From Beijerinckiaceae bacterium (GTDB lineage Bacteria > Pseudomonadota > Alphaproteobacteria > Rhizobiales > Beijerinckiaceae): a DNA stretch of 64,000 bases. Location: positions 310,001 through 374,000 of the forward strand of contig JAPZSB010000002.1 of the NCBI GenBank assembly GCA_027531565.1, in the 5' to 3' direction. Position numbers and translations under genes: made by a program. The notes under the pieces are model-generated. The model had not been told where the DNA came from. It was given only the letters and a program-made list of their open reading frames with translations, and did no database searches. This document shows, one piece after another, positions 23,323 through 32,960 of this stretch. The number at the start of each line of letters is the position of its first letter. The stretch's first letter is position 1.

Positions 23323-23901
23323 TCAGTTGCGGGGTTCGACCATGCCGACGAACGGCAATTCGCGGAACTTGTGGGCCACGTCCATGCCGTAGCCGACAAG
23401 GAACTTGTCCGGCGCCTGGAAGCCGACGAAATCGGCGGTGAACTGCACGGCACGCGGCACGGGCTTCTCGATGAGCACCGCCGCCATGACCCGGCGGGCG
23501 CCGCGCGCGGAGAGGAGATCCTTCGCGAAGGCGAGGGTGCGGCCGGATTCGAGGATGTCGTCGATCAGCAGGACGTCCCGGTCGGTGACCTGGTTGTCGA
23601 TATCCTTGATGACGGTGACCTGGCCCGACGAGGCCATGCCGGAATGGTAGCTGGCGAGCTGCATGAATTCCACGCTCGGCGCCATGCCGACACGGTGCAG
23701 CGCGCGGACGAGATCGGCCGCGAAGATGAAAGAGCCGCGCAGGATCGCGATGACCAGCAATTCGCGGGGCTCGGCATCGCGGATTTCCGCGGCGAGGGCT
23801 TCGATCCGCCGGCTGATGGCGGCCTCGTCAAACAGGACATGGATCAGGTGGTCGTCGTCACCGGCCAGCACGGTGCCGGGAGAAAGGGGAGTCGCGGACA
23901 A
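23323..23901 (-). CDS. hpt: Hypoxanthine phosphoribosyltransferase
   Basis: A 192-residue purine salvage enzyme making IMP (and GMP) from free base and PRPP. The PRPP-binding loop LLIDDILESGRT spans residues 111-122, and ILRGSFIFAADLVR with the flexible-loop segment LASYHSGMASSG fits the family. The apparent start is TTG preceded by GAGG at five bases; a later GTG is possible. It sits between a zinc-ribbon membrane protein and cpdR in one minus-strand operon. Confidence 0.92.
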   Translation of the reverse strand: MSATPLSPGTVLAGDDDHLIHVLFDEAAISRRIEALAAEIRDAEPRELLVIAILRGSFIFAADLVRALHRVGMAPSVEFMQLASYHSGMASSGQVTVIKDIDNQVTDRDVLLIDDILESGRTLAFAKDLLSARGARRVMAAVLIEKPVPRAVQFTADFVGFQAPDKFLVGYGMDVAHKFRELPFVGMVEPRN

Positions 23902-23937
23902 GAAGACCTCGGTGATGAGAATGCGGGCCGCCGGCGA

Positions 23938-24957
23938 TCAGCGGATTGCGGCGACGATATCGTCTTTCGCAACAAAACGCACCATCACCGAATGCGAATC
24001 GGCGGGCGGGCTGGCCAGCCGGCGGCGGAAGGTGGTGGTCTCCCCGGGCGCGAGTTCGGGCTGGTCGGCCGTGGCCGTCCAGACGTAGATTTCCTGGCCG
24101 CTGGTCGAGCGGATCGAGAGCCGCATGACCGGGATCTTCTGGACGGATTTCGACAGGTTGGCGATGGTGCCGGTGACTTCCAGCGTCTCGAGCCCGTTCT
24201 CGCGCGAAAGGCGCGAGCGGACATTGTCGATATCGAGCTGATGCGCCTTCACGCCGAGGCCGATGGCCGCGAAGAGCGGCGCCGTCTGCGGGAAGAGGCG
24301 CACGGTCTCGTGCCGGAGGATGCCGAGCATGGCGAGCGAGCCGATTCCGGCCGCCAGCACGATGCCGGTCAGGGAGGTGCGGCCTGCCGCCTTCGCTTCG
24401 TGGCGGTGATGGGCATCTGCCGCAGCGAGCCGGCGGCTGCGCCGGTTGGCCCGGCGATCGGGCTCGTCTTCCACGGCGGCGGGGGCCAGCCTTTCGGCCA
24501 GCTCTTCCGGGACGCGGATCGGCTCGTCGGAACCGGCGGGCCGGTCCTTCGCGGCAGCCGGTGCCGTGTCCGCCGGTTCCGGAGAGGCCGCGGCGGGGCT
24601 GGCCTCCTCCGCGAACAGGGCCTCGAGTTCCTCGGGCGAGATTGCCCGCTCCTCGGCGGGGTTCTCGGCGGGAAGCCCGAAATCCATGGCGTCGATGGCG
24701 GCCTGGTCGAGTGCCGGTGCCGCTCCGGCGGCGGGTATGGCCTCGGGTTCGCCCGCTGCTGCGGCGGCGCGGATTTCCGGCGGATTGACCTTCAGGTCGA
24801 GCGACGGGATGATCGTGCGCTTCTGCGGCGAATCCGGATCCGAGGCTTCCCAGACAAGGCGGCATTCGGCACAGCGGACCTTGCGGGGGCCGTTGGCGAA
24901 GAACGAGCCTTCCAGATCATGGAGGGTGTCGCATTGGGGACAGCGGATCAACGCCAT
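23938..24957 (-). CDS. MJ0042-type zinc-ribbon membrane protein
   Basis: A 339-residue protein. The N-terminal MJ0042 finger has C6-x2-C9 and C29-x2-C32 (IRCPQCD, VRCAECRLVW). A long Ala/Pro/Glu-rich disordered linker (about 65-165), a basic RRANRRSRR stretch, one membrane helix (about 196-214) and a beta-rich C-terminal domain follow. That domain contains TGTIANLSKSVQKIPVMRLS and resembles DUF3426. The finger should face the cytosol and the C-terminal domain the periplasm. Function is unknown. The gene is consistently found beside ftsE in this order and is divergent from it here. Confidence 0.82.
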   Translation of the reverse strand: MALIRCPQCDTLHDLEGSFFANGPRKVRCAECRLVWEASDPDSPQKRTIIPSLDLKVNPPEIRAAAAAGEPEAIPAAGAAPALDQAAIDAMDFGLPAENPAEERAISPEELEALFAEEASPAAASPEPADTAPAAAKDRPAGSDEPIRVPEELAERLAPAAVEDEPDRRANRRSRRLAAADAHHRHEAKAAGRTSLTGIVLAAGIGSLAMLGILRHETVRLFPQTAPLFAAIGLGVKAHQLDIDNVRSRLSRENGLETLEVTGTIANLSKSVQKIPVMRLSIRSTSGQEIYVWTATADQPELAPGETTTFRRRLASPPADSHSVMVRFVAKDDIVAAIR

Positions 24958-25050
24958 GGGATTGTGAGGCTCGCGCATGAACTGGGGGGTTCACGGGATG
25001 TGCTCCCCCCTGCTATTCCTCGCTGATGAGCGTTAAGGGCAGGTAAAACC

Positions 25051-25779
25051 GTGGTCCAGAACATCGATTCCGGGCCGAATCCGGCACAGAATCCCGGGGA
25101 TTCGTCCGAATCGCTGGAGCTTGTCCGATTCGAGAATGTCGGCCTCCGCTACGGGATCGGGCCGGAAATCCTGCGCGACCTCTCCTTCTCGATCCCGTCG
25201 CATTCGTTCCAGTTCCTGACCGGCCCGTCCGGCGCGGGCAAGACCACGCTGCTGAAGCTCATCCTGCAGACGCTGAAACCCACCCGCGGCCGCGTGACGC
25301 TGTTCGGCAATGCCGTCCATGCGATCGACAAGGCGGAACTCGCGCGGCTCCGGCGGCGGATCGGGATCGTCTTCCAGGATTTCCGCCTGCTCGACCACCT
25401 GACGACCTACGAGAACGTGGCGCTGCCGCTGGTGGTGCAGGGGCGCGAGGAGGCGAGCTACCGGGCCGAGGTGATCGAGCTGCTCAAATGGGTCGGCCTG
25501 GGCGACCGGATGCATGTGCCCCCCGTCATCCTGTCGGGCGGGGAGAAACAGCGCGCGGCCATTGCCCGGGCGCTGATCGTGCAGCCGCAGATGCTGCTGG
25601 CCGACGAGCCGACGGGGAATGTCGATCCCTCGCTGGCGCGCCGGCTGCTGCGGCTGTTCATCGAGCTGAACCGCACCGGCACCGCCATCGTGCTGGCGAC
25701 GCATGACCTGCAATTGATGGATCTGGTGGATGCCCGGCGAATGGTCCTCGCCGAGGGCCACCTGCACATCTATGATTGA
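25051..25779 (+). CDS. ftsE: Cell division ATP-binding protein FtsE
   Basis: A 242-residue ABC ATPase that with FtsX controls septal peptidoglycan hydrolysis. Walker A GPSGAGKTT is at 58-66, the Q-loop in IVFQDFRLLD, the signature LSGGEKQ at 161-167, Walker B LLADEPTGN at 182-190, and the switch His in LATHD. Compared with E. coli FtsE it carries about 25 extra N-terminal residues (DSGPNPAQNPGDSSESLE). The start is GTG after an AAGGGCAGG site. ftsX begins 3 bases after the stop. Confidence 0.95.
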   Translation: MVQNIDSGPNPAQNPGDSSESLELVRFENVGLRYGIGPEILRDLSFSIPSHSFQFLTGPSGAGKTTLLKLILQTLKPTRGRVTLFGNAVHAIDKAELARLRRRIGIVFQDFRLLDHLTTYENVALPLVVQGREEASYRAEVIELLKWVGLGDRMHVPPVILSGGEKQRAAIARALIVQPQMLLADEPTGNVDPSLARRLLRLFIELNRTGTAIVLATHDLQLMDLVDARRMVLAEGHLHIYD

Positions 25780-25782
25780 GCG

Positions 25783-26793
25783 ATGAGCGCCGAACCGGAA
25801 AGCAGAGCGGGCGAGGTCCCCTCACCCGGTTTCGGGCGGGGGCTGGAGGTGCTGCGCCGGCAGGCCACGGCCCTGTTCAGCGCGCCCGGCCGGGGCGAGG
25901 CGCTGTCCCCCGTCCTGCCGGCCCGCTCGATTGCCGGGCGCGCGCTGGTACTCGTCATCGTCATCATGACTTTCCTCGCCGGCGTCACGGCCGGGGCCGT
26001 CCATCTCATCGCCGATGCCTCGCGCGGCTGGTCGAACGATCTCTCGCGCGAGGTCACGGTGCAGGTCCGGCCGCTGCCGGGGCGCGATATCGAGGCCGAC
26101 CTGCGCGAAGCGGCAGACATCGCCCGCCGGACGCGCGGCATCGAGGCGGTGCGGATCTTCGCGCGGAGCGAGGCGGAGAAGCTGCTCGAACCCTGGCTCG
26201 GCGCCGGGCTCGACCTTTCGGAACTGCCGGTGCCGCGGCTGATCGTGCTCAAGCTCGCCTCGGGCGCGACGCCGGATTTCGCCGCGCTCAAGGCTGCCCT
26301 TGCCGAACGGGTGCCGAATGCGGGGCTCGATGACCACCGCCTCTGGCTCGGCCGGCTCAAGCTGATGGCGGATTCCCTCGTGGTGATCGGGCTCGTCATC
26401 CTCGCGCTGGTGCTGGTGGCGACCGGCCTCGCCGTGGCCTTCGCCACGCGCGGCGCCATGGCCGGAACGGCGCATATCATCGACGTGCTGCATCTCGTCG
26501 GGGCAGAGGACCGGTACATCGCGCGCGAATTCCAGCGCCATTTCCTGCGGCTCGGCCTCCGGGGCGGGATGGCCGGCGGGCTGCTGGCGGTATTTTTCTA
26601 CCTCTTCATCTCGCTCTCGTCCGAGCGCTTCGCCTCCACCCCCGGCGCAGAGCAGGTGGAGGCGCTGTTCGGGCGGTTCAGCCTGCCGATGGGCGGCTAT
26701 GTCTCGGTGCTGCTGATCGGGATCGTCGTTTCGGCGGTGACGGCGATCGTCTCGCGCGTCACGGTCTACCGGACGCTCGAGGGGCAGGAATGA
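25783..26793 (+). CDS. ftsX: Cell division permease FtsX
   Basis: A 336-residue membrane partner of FtsE. A cytoplasmic N-terminal region of about 50 residues leads into the first helix (ALVLVIVIMTFLAGVTA, about 54-70). A periplasmic domain follows (about 75-195, with EVTVQVRPLPGRDIEADL), and then three C-terminal helices, giving the FtsX topology. The first post-domain helix, SLVVIGLVILALVLVATGLA, is clear. It probably transmits ATP-driven movement to an amidase activator outside. Its stop overlaps the start of the YdcF gene (ATGA). Confidence 0.93.
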   Translation: MSAEPESRAGEVPSPGFGRGLEVLRRQATALFSAPGRGEALSPVLPARSIAGRALVLVIVIMTFLAGVTAGAVHLIADASRGWSNDLSREVTVQVRPLPGRDIEADLREAADIARRTRGIEAVRIFARSEAEKLLEPWLGAGLDLSELPVPRLIVLKLASGATPDFAALKAALAERVPNAGLDDHRLWLGRLKLMADSLVVIGLVILALVLVATGLAVAFATRGAMAGTAHIIDVLHLVGAEDRYIAREFQRHFLRLGLRGGMAGGLLAVFFYLFISLSSERFASTPGAEQVEALFGRFSLPMGGYVSVLLIGIVVSAVTAIVSRVTVYRTLEGQE

Positions 26794-27422
26794 GGGCGCC
26801 CGGTCCGGAAGCGCCGTGGCGCCTTCTGGCCGGGCTGGCCCGCTGGACCTTCCGCCTCGCCTTGCTGGCCCTCGTTCTCCTCGTTCTCGGCACCGTCCTT
26901 TTCGCGGCACGGCTCGAGCGGCGCGAACCGGTGGCCCTGCGGCCGGCAGAGGGCATCGTGGTGCTGACCGGCGGGGCCGATCGCATTCTCGACGGGCTCC
27001 TCCTGCTCGAACGCCAGCTCGGCCGGCGGCTCTTCATTTCCGGGGTCAATGCGCAGACGCGGGCCGAAACGCTGAAACGGCAATGGCCGGGCCGGGATGC
27101 CCTGTTCGCCTGCTGCATCGACCTCGATTTCCGCGCGCGCAACACCTATGGCAATGCCATCGAGACGCGGGACTGGGTGCAGAGGCATGGCTTCACCTCG
27201 CTGATCCTGGTGACTGCCAGCTATCATGTGCCGCGGGCGCAGCTTGAATTCGCGGCGGCCATGCCCGGCGTGGCGCTGCAGGTCTATCCGGTCGTGCCGG
27301 AGGCGTCCCGCATCAACCGCTGGTGGCAGGAGCCGGTGCTGACGCGCATCCTCCTGCTCGAATTCGTCAAATATTCCGCCGCGCGGATGCGCATTCTCGT
27401 CGGGCTGCCCGGGCGTTCGTGA
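26790..27422 (+). CDS. YdcF family (DUF218) protein
   Basis: A 210-residue protein with one N-terminal membrane helix (about 24-46) and a DUF218 domain. GIVVLTGGADRILDGLLLLE, RRLFISGVN, NTYGNAIETRDWV and LILVTASYHVPRAQLEF are the typical blocks. Relatives such as SanA and ElyC influence envelope integrity and lipid-carrier metabolism. Coupling to ftsX by ATGA overlap and to a following plsC supports an envelope role. The reaction is unknown. Confidence 0.88.
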   Translation: MRAPGPEAPWRLLAGLARWTFRLALLALVLLVLGTVLFAARLERREPVALRPAEGIVVLTGGADRILDGLLLLERQLGRRLFISGVNAQTRAETLKRQWPGRDALFACCIDLDFRARNTYGNAIETRDWVQRHGFTSLILVTASYHVPRAQLEFAAAMPGVALQVYPVVPEASRINRWWQEPVLTRILLLEFVKYSAARMRILVGLPGRS

Positions 27423-27505
27423 CGCGAATCCCTTGCCGGGGAGGCGGCAAATGGGGCAGGAAGGTCGCCGGCGCCTGCCGCCTTCCTCCCATCCGGGGTT
27501 CCTCC

Positions 27506-28279
27506 GTGCCGTTGATCCTGTTCCGCTCCGTCCTGTTCAACCTGCTCTTCTACCCCTACTGCGCGTTCTGGTTCATCGTGGCCATCGGCACCTGGCCGTT
27601 TCCCACCGGGGCGATCATGATGGTGGCGCGGGGCTGGGCGCGCGGGGCCCTGTGGCTCCATGCCCTGACCACCGGGGCACGGTTCGAGTTCCGGGGGATC
27701 GAGCGGGTGCCGAAGGGCTCGTTCATCCTCGCGGCCAAGCACCAGAGCGCATGGGAAACGATGGGCCTGCTGCTGCATGTGCCCTATCCCACCTATATCC
27801 TGAAGCGCGAATTGCTGCGCCTGCCGCTGTTCGGCTGGCACCTGCTGAAGGCCAAGCAGATCCCGATCGATCGCGGGCAGCGCCAGCAGGCCCTGGCGAA
27901 GATGCAGGCCCATGCCCGCGAGGCGGTGGCCCGCGGCGCGCAGATCATGATCTTCCCGGAAGGCACGCGGACGAAGGTCGGTGCGCCGCCGGACTACAAG
28001 TTCGGCGTGGCGCGGATGTATGCCCAGCTGAACGTGCCCTGCCTGCCGGTGGCGCTGACCTCGGGCCTCGCCTGGCCGCGCAACACGTTCCTGCATTTTC
28101 CCCGGCGGATCATCGTGGAATATCTCGAGCCGATCCCGGCCGGGCTGCCGCCGGAAGTGTTCTTCGAGCGGCTGAAGACGGCGATCGAGGACAATACCAA
28201 CCGCCTTCTCGCCGAGGCCGGCTATGCGCCGACCAGCGGGTCCGACCGGAGCGCCTCGCCCAGCCAGCCGAGCGCGTGA
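27506..28279 (+). CDS. plsC: 1-acyl-sn-glycerol-3-phosphate acyltransferase
   Basis: A 257-residue membrane acyltransferase that makes phosphatidic acid from lysophosphatidic acid. An N-terminal hydrophobic segment (LFNLLFYPYCAFWFIVAIG) precedes the catalytic block AKHQSAWETMG. Here the usual HX4D appears as H79-x4-E84. FPEGTR is at 150-155. The GTG start lies 83 bases after the YdcF gene; the open frame extends upstream without similarity. The last 58 bases overlap the convergent cyclotransferase gene. Confidence 0.92.
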   Translation: MPLILFRSVLFNLLFYPYCAFWFIVAIGTWPFPTGAIMMVARGWARGALWLHALTTGARFEFRGIERVPKGSFILAAKHQSAWETMGLLLHVPYPTYILKRELLRLPLFGWHLLKAKQIPIDRGQRQQALAKMQAHAREAVARGAQIMIFPEGTRTKVGAPPDYKFGVARMYAQLNVPCLPVALTSGLAWPRNTFLHFPRRIIVEYLEPIPAGLPPEVFFERLKTAIEDNTNRLLAEAGYAPTSGSDRSASPSQPSA

Positions 28280-28797
28280 TCGCGGATGCCCAGTTCCTCG
28301 ATCGAGGCAAGGGTGTTCAGCACATAGTCCCGGCAGGAGCCGGACTGGCCATGGCCCTGCAGGACGAGTTCGAGCAGGCGGGCATGATCGAGCCCGCGGG
28401 CATATTGCGGGTGCTTGCGGTCCACCAGATAGGCGAGCGCCTTCACCTGCCGGCCATCGGCGAGGCGGATCGGGCGGAACACCTCGCGATAGACCTTGTT
28501 GAGCTGCTCGCGCTCGGTCAGATAGGCATAGGTTGCCTCGACCTCGGCGGCGGGCACGCGGAAGGCAATGCCCTGGCAGGCGCCGCCATGGTCGAGCCCG
28601 AGCACGAGGCCGGGCGCCTCCACCGTGCCGCGATGCCGCACCGAATAGACGCAGAGCGCGCGATGGGCGCCACGCAGCAGGGCGGGAATGCGTTCCACAT
28701 GGGTGAAGCCGGGGCGCCACATCAGCGAGCCATAGCCGAAGACCCAGAGGTCCCGGCCGGCGATCCCGGAGGCGATTGACGAATTTGCGTACGACAC
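28222..28797 (-). CDS. ChaC-type gamma-glutamylcyclotransferase
   Basis: A 191-residue cyclotransferase-fold enzyme. WVFGYGSLMWRPGF (about 18-31) is the substrate-binding loop of the ChaC group, followed by GTVEAPGLVLGLDHGG, and YLTEREQ with the likely catalytic glutamate. Members cleave glutathione or gamma-glutamyl peptides to 5-oxoproline. The only usable start is a GTG without a clear ribosome binding site. The 3' end overlaps plsC by 58 bases tail to tail, so the two C-termini share DNA on opposite strands. Confidence 0.88.
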   Translation of the reverse strand: MSYANSSIASGIAGRDLWVFGYGSLMWRPGFTHVERIPALLRGAHRALCVYSVRHRGTVEAPGLVLGLDHGGACQGIAFRVPAAEVEATYAYLTEREQLNKVYREVFRPIRLADGRQVKALAYLVDRKHPQYARGLDHARLLELVLQGHGQSGSCRDYVLNTLASIEELGIRDHALGWLGEALRSDPLVGA

Positions 28798-28878
28798 GAT
28801 ATCGGGTTTCAGGCGGTGGAGCCGGCTGGCCGGCCCTGACGGTGCAGCAGGACGGGTTTACCGGAACAGGATCAAGAC

Positions 28879-29904
28879 ATGGCCGAACATATCGTCCCGC
28901 CCGGGGAATCAAAGCGTTTCCGTGCGGGTCTCCACCTTCCCTTCATCGGCCTGGCCGTTCTCTGCCTGATCTGGACCGGAATCTGGTTCTTCAGTGCCAA
29001 CCGCGCCGAGGCGATTGCCGAAGCGTTCATTGCCCGCGAGGGCGAGCGCGGGCGGGAATGGGTCTGCCCGAATCGCTCGATCGGCGGCTATCCCTTCCGG
29101 ATCGTGATTTCCTGCAGCGAGCCGCGGCTTGTCACCGTCGAGCCGGATGGCCTGCGGCGCGAGGGAAGGCTCGGCTCGCTCTCGCTCCACGCCCGGATCC
29201 TCTCGCCGGGGCATTTCATCGCCATCCTCGGCGCGCCTTTCGTGGCGCGGGAGGGTGAGGCCGGCATGATGGAGATCGGCTGGACGTCCGCCCGCGCGAG
29301 CCTGCGGGCCGGTGCCGAGAGCATCACCGAGGCCTCGGTGGAGATTGTCGGCCCGACGCTCGCGGCCGGTGCACCCCAGAATCTCGACATAAGGGCCCTG
29401 GCCAAGAGCATCGACCTCCATATGCGCCGTTCGCCCGGCACGGTGGCAGGCACCGATCTCGTCGCGCTGGTGCAGGACCTGACCTTCGCCCCGCTCGACC
29501 ACCTCGCCGGTACGAAGGATCCGATCCGGATGGAATTCCAGGCCACGGCGCCGGGCCTGCTGCCCGATCCGCGCGCCCGGTTCCAGGATGTGCTGGAGGC
29601 CTGGCGGCTCGGCGGGCACAAGGCCCGCGTGATCGTGCTGAAGGCCAGCAAGGGGCCGGCGGTGATCGACCTCGCCGGCGAGATCGGCCTCGACGAGGCA
29701 AGGCGGCCGGAAGGCAACCTGCAGGGCCGCGCGCGCGGGCTTGACGGGCTGCTCGGCTCGCTCACCCGCCGCGGCGGGGTGGATATGGGCGGGCTGCTCG
29801 GCCGGCTCAGTGGCGGGCAGGGCATGCCGATCGCGCTCAGCCTCGAACGCGGGCGGATGCGGTTCGGCCCGTTCCCGATTGCCGAGCTGGCGCCACTCTA
29901 CTGA
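28879..29904 (+). CDS. DUF2125 family protein, membrane-anchored
   Basis: A 341-residue protein of an alphaproteobacterial family of unknown function. One membrane helix near the N-terminus (about 21-38, LPFIGLAVLCLIWTGIWFF) is followed by a large beta-rich domain. WVCPNRSIGGYPFRI and ISCSEPRL contain a conserved pair of cysteines, and a Gly-rich end (SLTRRGGVDMGGLLGRL) follows. The structure is likely periplasmic and resembles AsmA-like lipid-binding repeats only loosely. It stands between the ChaC gene and convergent tyrA. Confidence 0.85.
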   Translation: MAEHIVPPGESKRFRAGLHLPFIGLAVLCLIWTGIWFFSANRAEAIAEAFIAREGERGREWVCPNRSIGGYPFRIVISCSEPRLVTVEPDGLRREGRLGSLSLHARILSPGHFIAILGAPFVAREGEAGMMEIGWTSARASLRAGAESITEASVEIVGPTLAAGAPQNLDIRALAKSIDLHMRRSPGTVAGTDLVALVQDLTFAPLDHLAGTKDPIRMEFQATAPGLLPDPRARFQDVLEAWRLGGHKARVIVLKASKGPAVIDLAGEIGLDEARRPEGNLQGRARGLDGLLGSLTRRGGVDMGGLLGRLSGGQGMPIALSLERGRMRFGPFPIAELAPLY

Positions 29905-29916
29905 GCCGGGCCGGCC

Positions 29917-30873
29917 TCAGGCGCCCGGCTCCTTCGGGGCCGAGAGCCCGGCATGGCGGCCGAAATCCGGCGCCGCGGTTTCCTGCCCGGAGGCGATGAT
30001 GCCGCGCCGGATCGCCCGGGTGCGCGTGAACAGGGCGTGCAGGCCCTCGCCGTCGCCCCAGCGGATCATGCGCTGGAGCGCGGCGAGATCCTCGTTGAAG
30101 CGGCCGAGCATTTCCAGCACCGCATCCTTGTTGGTCAGGAACACGTCGCGCCACATGGTCGGGTCCGAGGCGGCGATGCGGGTGAAGTCGCGGAAACCGC
30201 CGGCCGAGAACTTGATGACCTCGCTCTCGGTCACCGTCTCCATGTCGGCTGCGGTGCCGACGATGTTGTAGGCGATGAGATGCGGCACATGCGAGGTGAT
30301 GGCCAGCACCAGGTCATGGTGTTCCGGCGTCATGATCTCGACATTCGAACCGAAGGCGCTCCAGAGCGCGCGCACCCGCTCGACCGCCGCCGGATCGGTG
30401 CCGGCCGGCGGGGTGAGGATCGACCAGCGATTGGCGAAGAGTTCGGCGAAACCGGCATCGGGGCCGGAATGCTCGGTGCCAGCGACGGGGTGGGCGGGGA
30501 CGAAATGCACGCCCTCGGCAAGGTGGGGGGCGATATCGCGCACGACCGCGCCCTTGACCGAGCCGACATCCGAGACGATGGCGCCGGGCGCGAGATGCGG
30601 GCCGATCTGTTCGGCAATCGCCGCATTGGCCATGACCGGCACGCAGAGGATCACGAGGTCGCAGCCGGCGACGCCCGCTGCCGCATCCCCGGTCACGCTG
30701 TCGGCGATGCCGAGCGCGGAGACGCGGGCCTGCACGGCCTCGTCCCGGTCGATCGCGACGATGGCCCGCGCGCTGCCCGACTTGCGCAAGGCGCGGGCGA
30801 TCGAGGAGCCGATCAACCCGAGCCCGACAATGCCGACGCGCTCGAAGGGCAGGCTCGTCACCGGAGCCGTCAT
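29917..30873 (-). CDS. tyrA: Prephenate/arogenate dehydrogenase
   Basis: A 318-residue NAD(P)-dependent dehydrogenase for tyrosine synthesis. The nucleotide-binding loop [11 protein letters not shown] lies at about 14-24. [15 protein letters not shown] holds the catalytic His region, and [13 protein letters not shown] is the dimer-helix motif. The His pattern is of the broad prephenate/arogenate type, so the preferred substrate is uncertain. The start overlaps the hisC stop (ATGA). The chorismate mutase-hisC-tyrA operon supplies the whole tyrosine and phenylalanine branch apart from prephenate dehydratase. Confidence 0.92.
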   Translation of the reverse strand: MTAPVTSLPFERVGIVGLGLIGSSIARALRKSGSARAIVAIDRDEAVQARVSALGIADSVTGDAAAGVAGCDLVILCVPVMANAAIAEQIGPHLAPGAIVSDVGSVKGAVVRDIAPHLAEGVHFVPAHPVAGTEHSGPDAGFAELFANRWSILTPPAGTDPAAVERVRALWSAFGSNVEIMTPEHHDLVLAITSHVPHLIAYNIVGTAADMETVTESEVIKFSAGGFRDFTRIAASDPTMWRDVFLTNKDAVLEMLGRFNEDLAALQRMIRWGDGEGLHALFTRTRAIRRGIIASGQETAAPDFGRHAGLSAPKEPGA

Positions 30874-31985
30874 GACAGGGCTTTCGCGGCGTCCTTGCCG
30901 AGGAAGCCGGCGAGAGCCGCCACGACGGCGCGGTTCGCCTCCTCGTTGCCGATCGTCAGGCGGAGGGCGCCGGGCATGCCATAGGCGTCCATCCGGCGCA
31001 GGATGATGCCGCGCTCGGTGAGGTAGGCATCGGCCTCGGCCGCGCGCTTGCCGGCTTCCTTCGGAAAATGCACCAGCACGAAATTCCCGACTGACGGCGT
31101 CACGCCGAGTCCGAGGCTTTCCAGCGCCGTGGTCATCTTGCCGAGCCAGAGGTTGTTATGGGCCACGGCCTTGTCCTCGTGGGCCGTATCCTCCATCGCC
31201 GCCACGCCGGCCGCGATGGCCGGGCCGTTCATGTTGAACGGGCCGCGGATGCGGTTCAGCACGTCGACAATGGCCGGCGGGCCATAGAGCCAGCCGATGC
31301 GCAGGTTGGCGAGGCCGTGGATCTTCGAGAAGGTCCGCGTCATCACCACGTTCTGGCTGGTGGCGACCAGTTCGAGCCCGGAGGCATAGTCGTTCCGGCG
31401 GACATATTCGGCATAGGCGGCATCGAGCACGAGCAGGATATCGCCACGCAGGCCGGCATGCAGGCGCTTCACCTCGTCGAACGGCAGGTAGGTGCCCGTC
31501 GGGTTGTTCGGGTTGGCGAGGAAGATCATCCGCGTCTTCGGTGTCACCGAAGCGAGGATGGCATCGACATCGGCGGTGTGGTCCTTCTCCTTCGCGACCA
31601 CGGGGGTCGCGCCCGCGGCCAGCGTGGCGATGCGGTAGACCAGGAAGCCGTATTCCGAATAGATCGCCTCGTCGCCGGGGTTGAGATAGCCATAGGCGAG
31701 GAGCGAAAGCAGTTCGTCCGAGCCGGCACCGCAGAGGATGCGGCCGGCATCGAGACCGTAGCGCGCCGCAATCGCCTGGCGCAACTTCTCGGCGCTGCCA
31801 TCGGGATAGAGTTCGAGCCCGGCGCCGGCGGCGCGGAAGGCCTCGATGGCGCGGGGGCTGGGGCCGAGCGGCGTCTCGTTGCTCGAAAGCTTGTGCAGCT
31901 TCACGCCGGCCGGGGCCTTGCTCTTGCCGGGCACATAGGCCTCGATCTGGAGAATGCTCTCGCGGGGCTTGGGAACAGCGGTCAC
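30870..31985 (-). CDS. hisC: Histidinol-phosphate aminotransferase
   Basis: A 371-residue PLP enzyme of fold type I. N161-PTG marks the substrate and cofactor region, DAAYAEY the PLP-binding Asp/Tyr, and K221 in [15 protein letters not shown] is the Schiff-base lysine. It converts imidazole-acetol phosphate in histidine synthesis. Relatives in this gene order also transaminate prephenate or aromatic oxo-acids, so a dual role is likely from context. The start is GTG, fixed by an AAGGAG site 8-10 bases upstream. It lies 29 bases behind chorismate mutase. Confidence 0.93.
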   Translation of the reverse strand: MTAVPKPRESILQIEAYVPGKSKAPAGVKLHKLSSNETPLGPSPRAIEAFRAAGAGLELYPDGSAEKLRQAIAARYGLDAGRILCGAGSDELLSLLAYGYLNPGDEAIYSEYGFLVYRIATLAAGATPVVAKEKDHTADVDAILASVTPKTRMIFLANPNNPTGTYLPFDEVKRLHAGLRGDILLVLDAAYAEYVRRNDYASGLELVATSQNVVMTRTFSKIHGLANLRIGWLYGPPAIVDVLNRIRGPFNMNGPAIAAGVAAMEDTAHEDKAVAHNNLWLGKMTTALESLGLGVTPSVGNFVLVHFPKEAGKRAAEADAYLTERGIILRRMDAYGMPGALRLTIGNEEANRAVVAALAGFLGKDAAKALS

Positions 31986-32014
31986 GGCCTCAACTCCTTC
32001 CAGGATGCGCCGGA

Positions 32015-32854
32015 TCAGGACCCGCTGCCGAGGCGAAAGCGCCGGGCATGGCAGCCGATCTCGATATAGCGCGACGGCGCGCATTTCGCCCCTTCCAGCG
32101 CGTCCGTCAATCCTTGAGCGGAGAGTTCCGCCGGATGGGCGATCAAAAGATTGGCGCCGTTCGCATCGCCGGCCGAGGCGACCAGCTCCGCCCCGAGCGT
32201 GGCAAGGGCCTCGAGGGCTGGCTGGCGCCAGCGTTCCGCCCGGACCGAAGCCAGCACGGTCTCGCGGGCGAGGCCTTCCTTCTGCGGCCGCGCGATGACG
32301 AAGACCGGCAGCCCGACCGGGTGGTCCGGCCGCTCCGCGAAGGGCAGGCGGGCGATGATCTTCGGCGCGGCGGGGTGTTCCAGCCCCTTCCACCAGGCGC
32401 CGAGCGTGGCGGACTGGTCGATCCGGAACATGCCGAGATCGCCGAGCGAGGCCGCCACCGCCGCGATGACGGCGCGGGAATCCTCCGCCGGCACGAAGGG
32501 CACGGTGAAGCCGAAATGGAAGCGCATGCTCTCGCGGATCGCCACGTCCCCGCCGGAGAGATCGGCATGGACGCGGTAGGGAACCTGCGTCCATGTGGAG
32601 GTGGCGACGATGACGCGCCAGATGTTTTCCGGCGCGTCGACCGGCCATCGCCCCGGCGATTTCAGCACGATGCGGCGCATCAGGTCGGCCTCGCGGTCCG
32701 GGCGGAAGGCCGAGCCGGTATCGCCGGCGGCGTTCTTGGCCGCGATCACCTGCCCGACAATCTCGCCGCGCTCGACAAGCGCGGCATGGATCGTCGCGTC
32801 GATCCGGTCGATCTCCTGGCGCAGATGGGCGAGCGGCGGGGCTGCTGCAGACAT
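32015..32854 (-). CDS. Chorismate mutase with long C-terminal extension
   Basis: A 279-residue protein. Residues 1-90 form an AroQ-type chorismate mutase ([33 protein letters not shown]). The remaining 190 residues are not a recognisable prephenate dehydratase. They contain [37 protein letters not shown] and [10 protein letters not shown], and look like a partner domain known mainly from alphaproteobacteria. The first reaction makes prephenate for tyrA and the aminotransferase downstream. The ATG before SAAAPPL has an AGGAAGG site; an upstream ATG in the same frame is less likely. Confidence 0.85.
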   Translation of the reverse strand: MSAAAPPLAHLRQEIDRIDATIHAALVERGEIVGQVIAAKNAAGDTGSAFRPDREADLMRRIVLKSPGRWPVDAPENIWRVIVATSTWTQVPYRVHADLSGGDVAIRESMRFHFGFTVPFVPAEDSRAVIAAVAASLGDLGMFRIDQSATLGAWWKGLEHPAAPKIIARLPFAERPDHPVGLPVFVIARPQKEGLARETVLASVRAERWRQPALEALATLGAELVASAGDANGANLLIAHPAELSAQGLTDALEGAKCAPSRYIEIGCHARRFRLGSGS

Positions 32855-32960
32855 GACCTTCCTGTCCTTCCCGGCCGTGTTCCGGCCTCGCATCTTGCAT
32901 AAGGCCTCTGTTGCCGGCAGAGCAAGCGGGCGGGCAATGCGAGGGAAGCCGGCTTTCCTC

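Noticed and set aside
24984-25010. GGGGGG/CCCCCC inverted repeat between the zinc-ribbon gene and ftsE
   Set aside because: A plain homopolymer pair with a 15-base loop; likely chance in GC-rich DNA.
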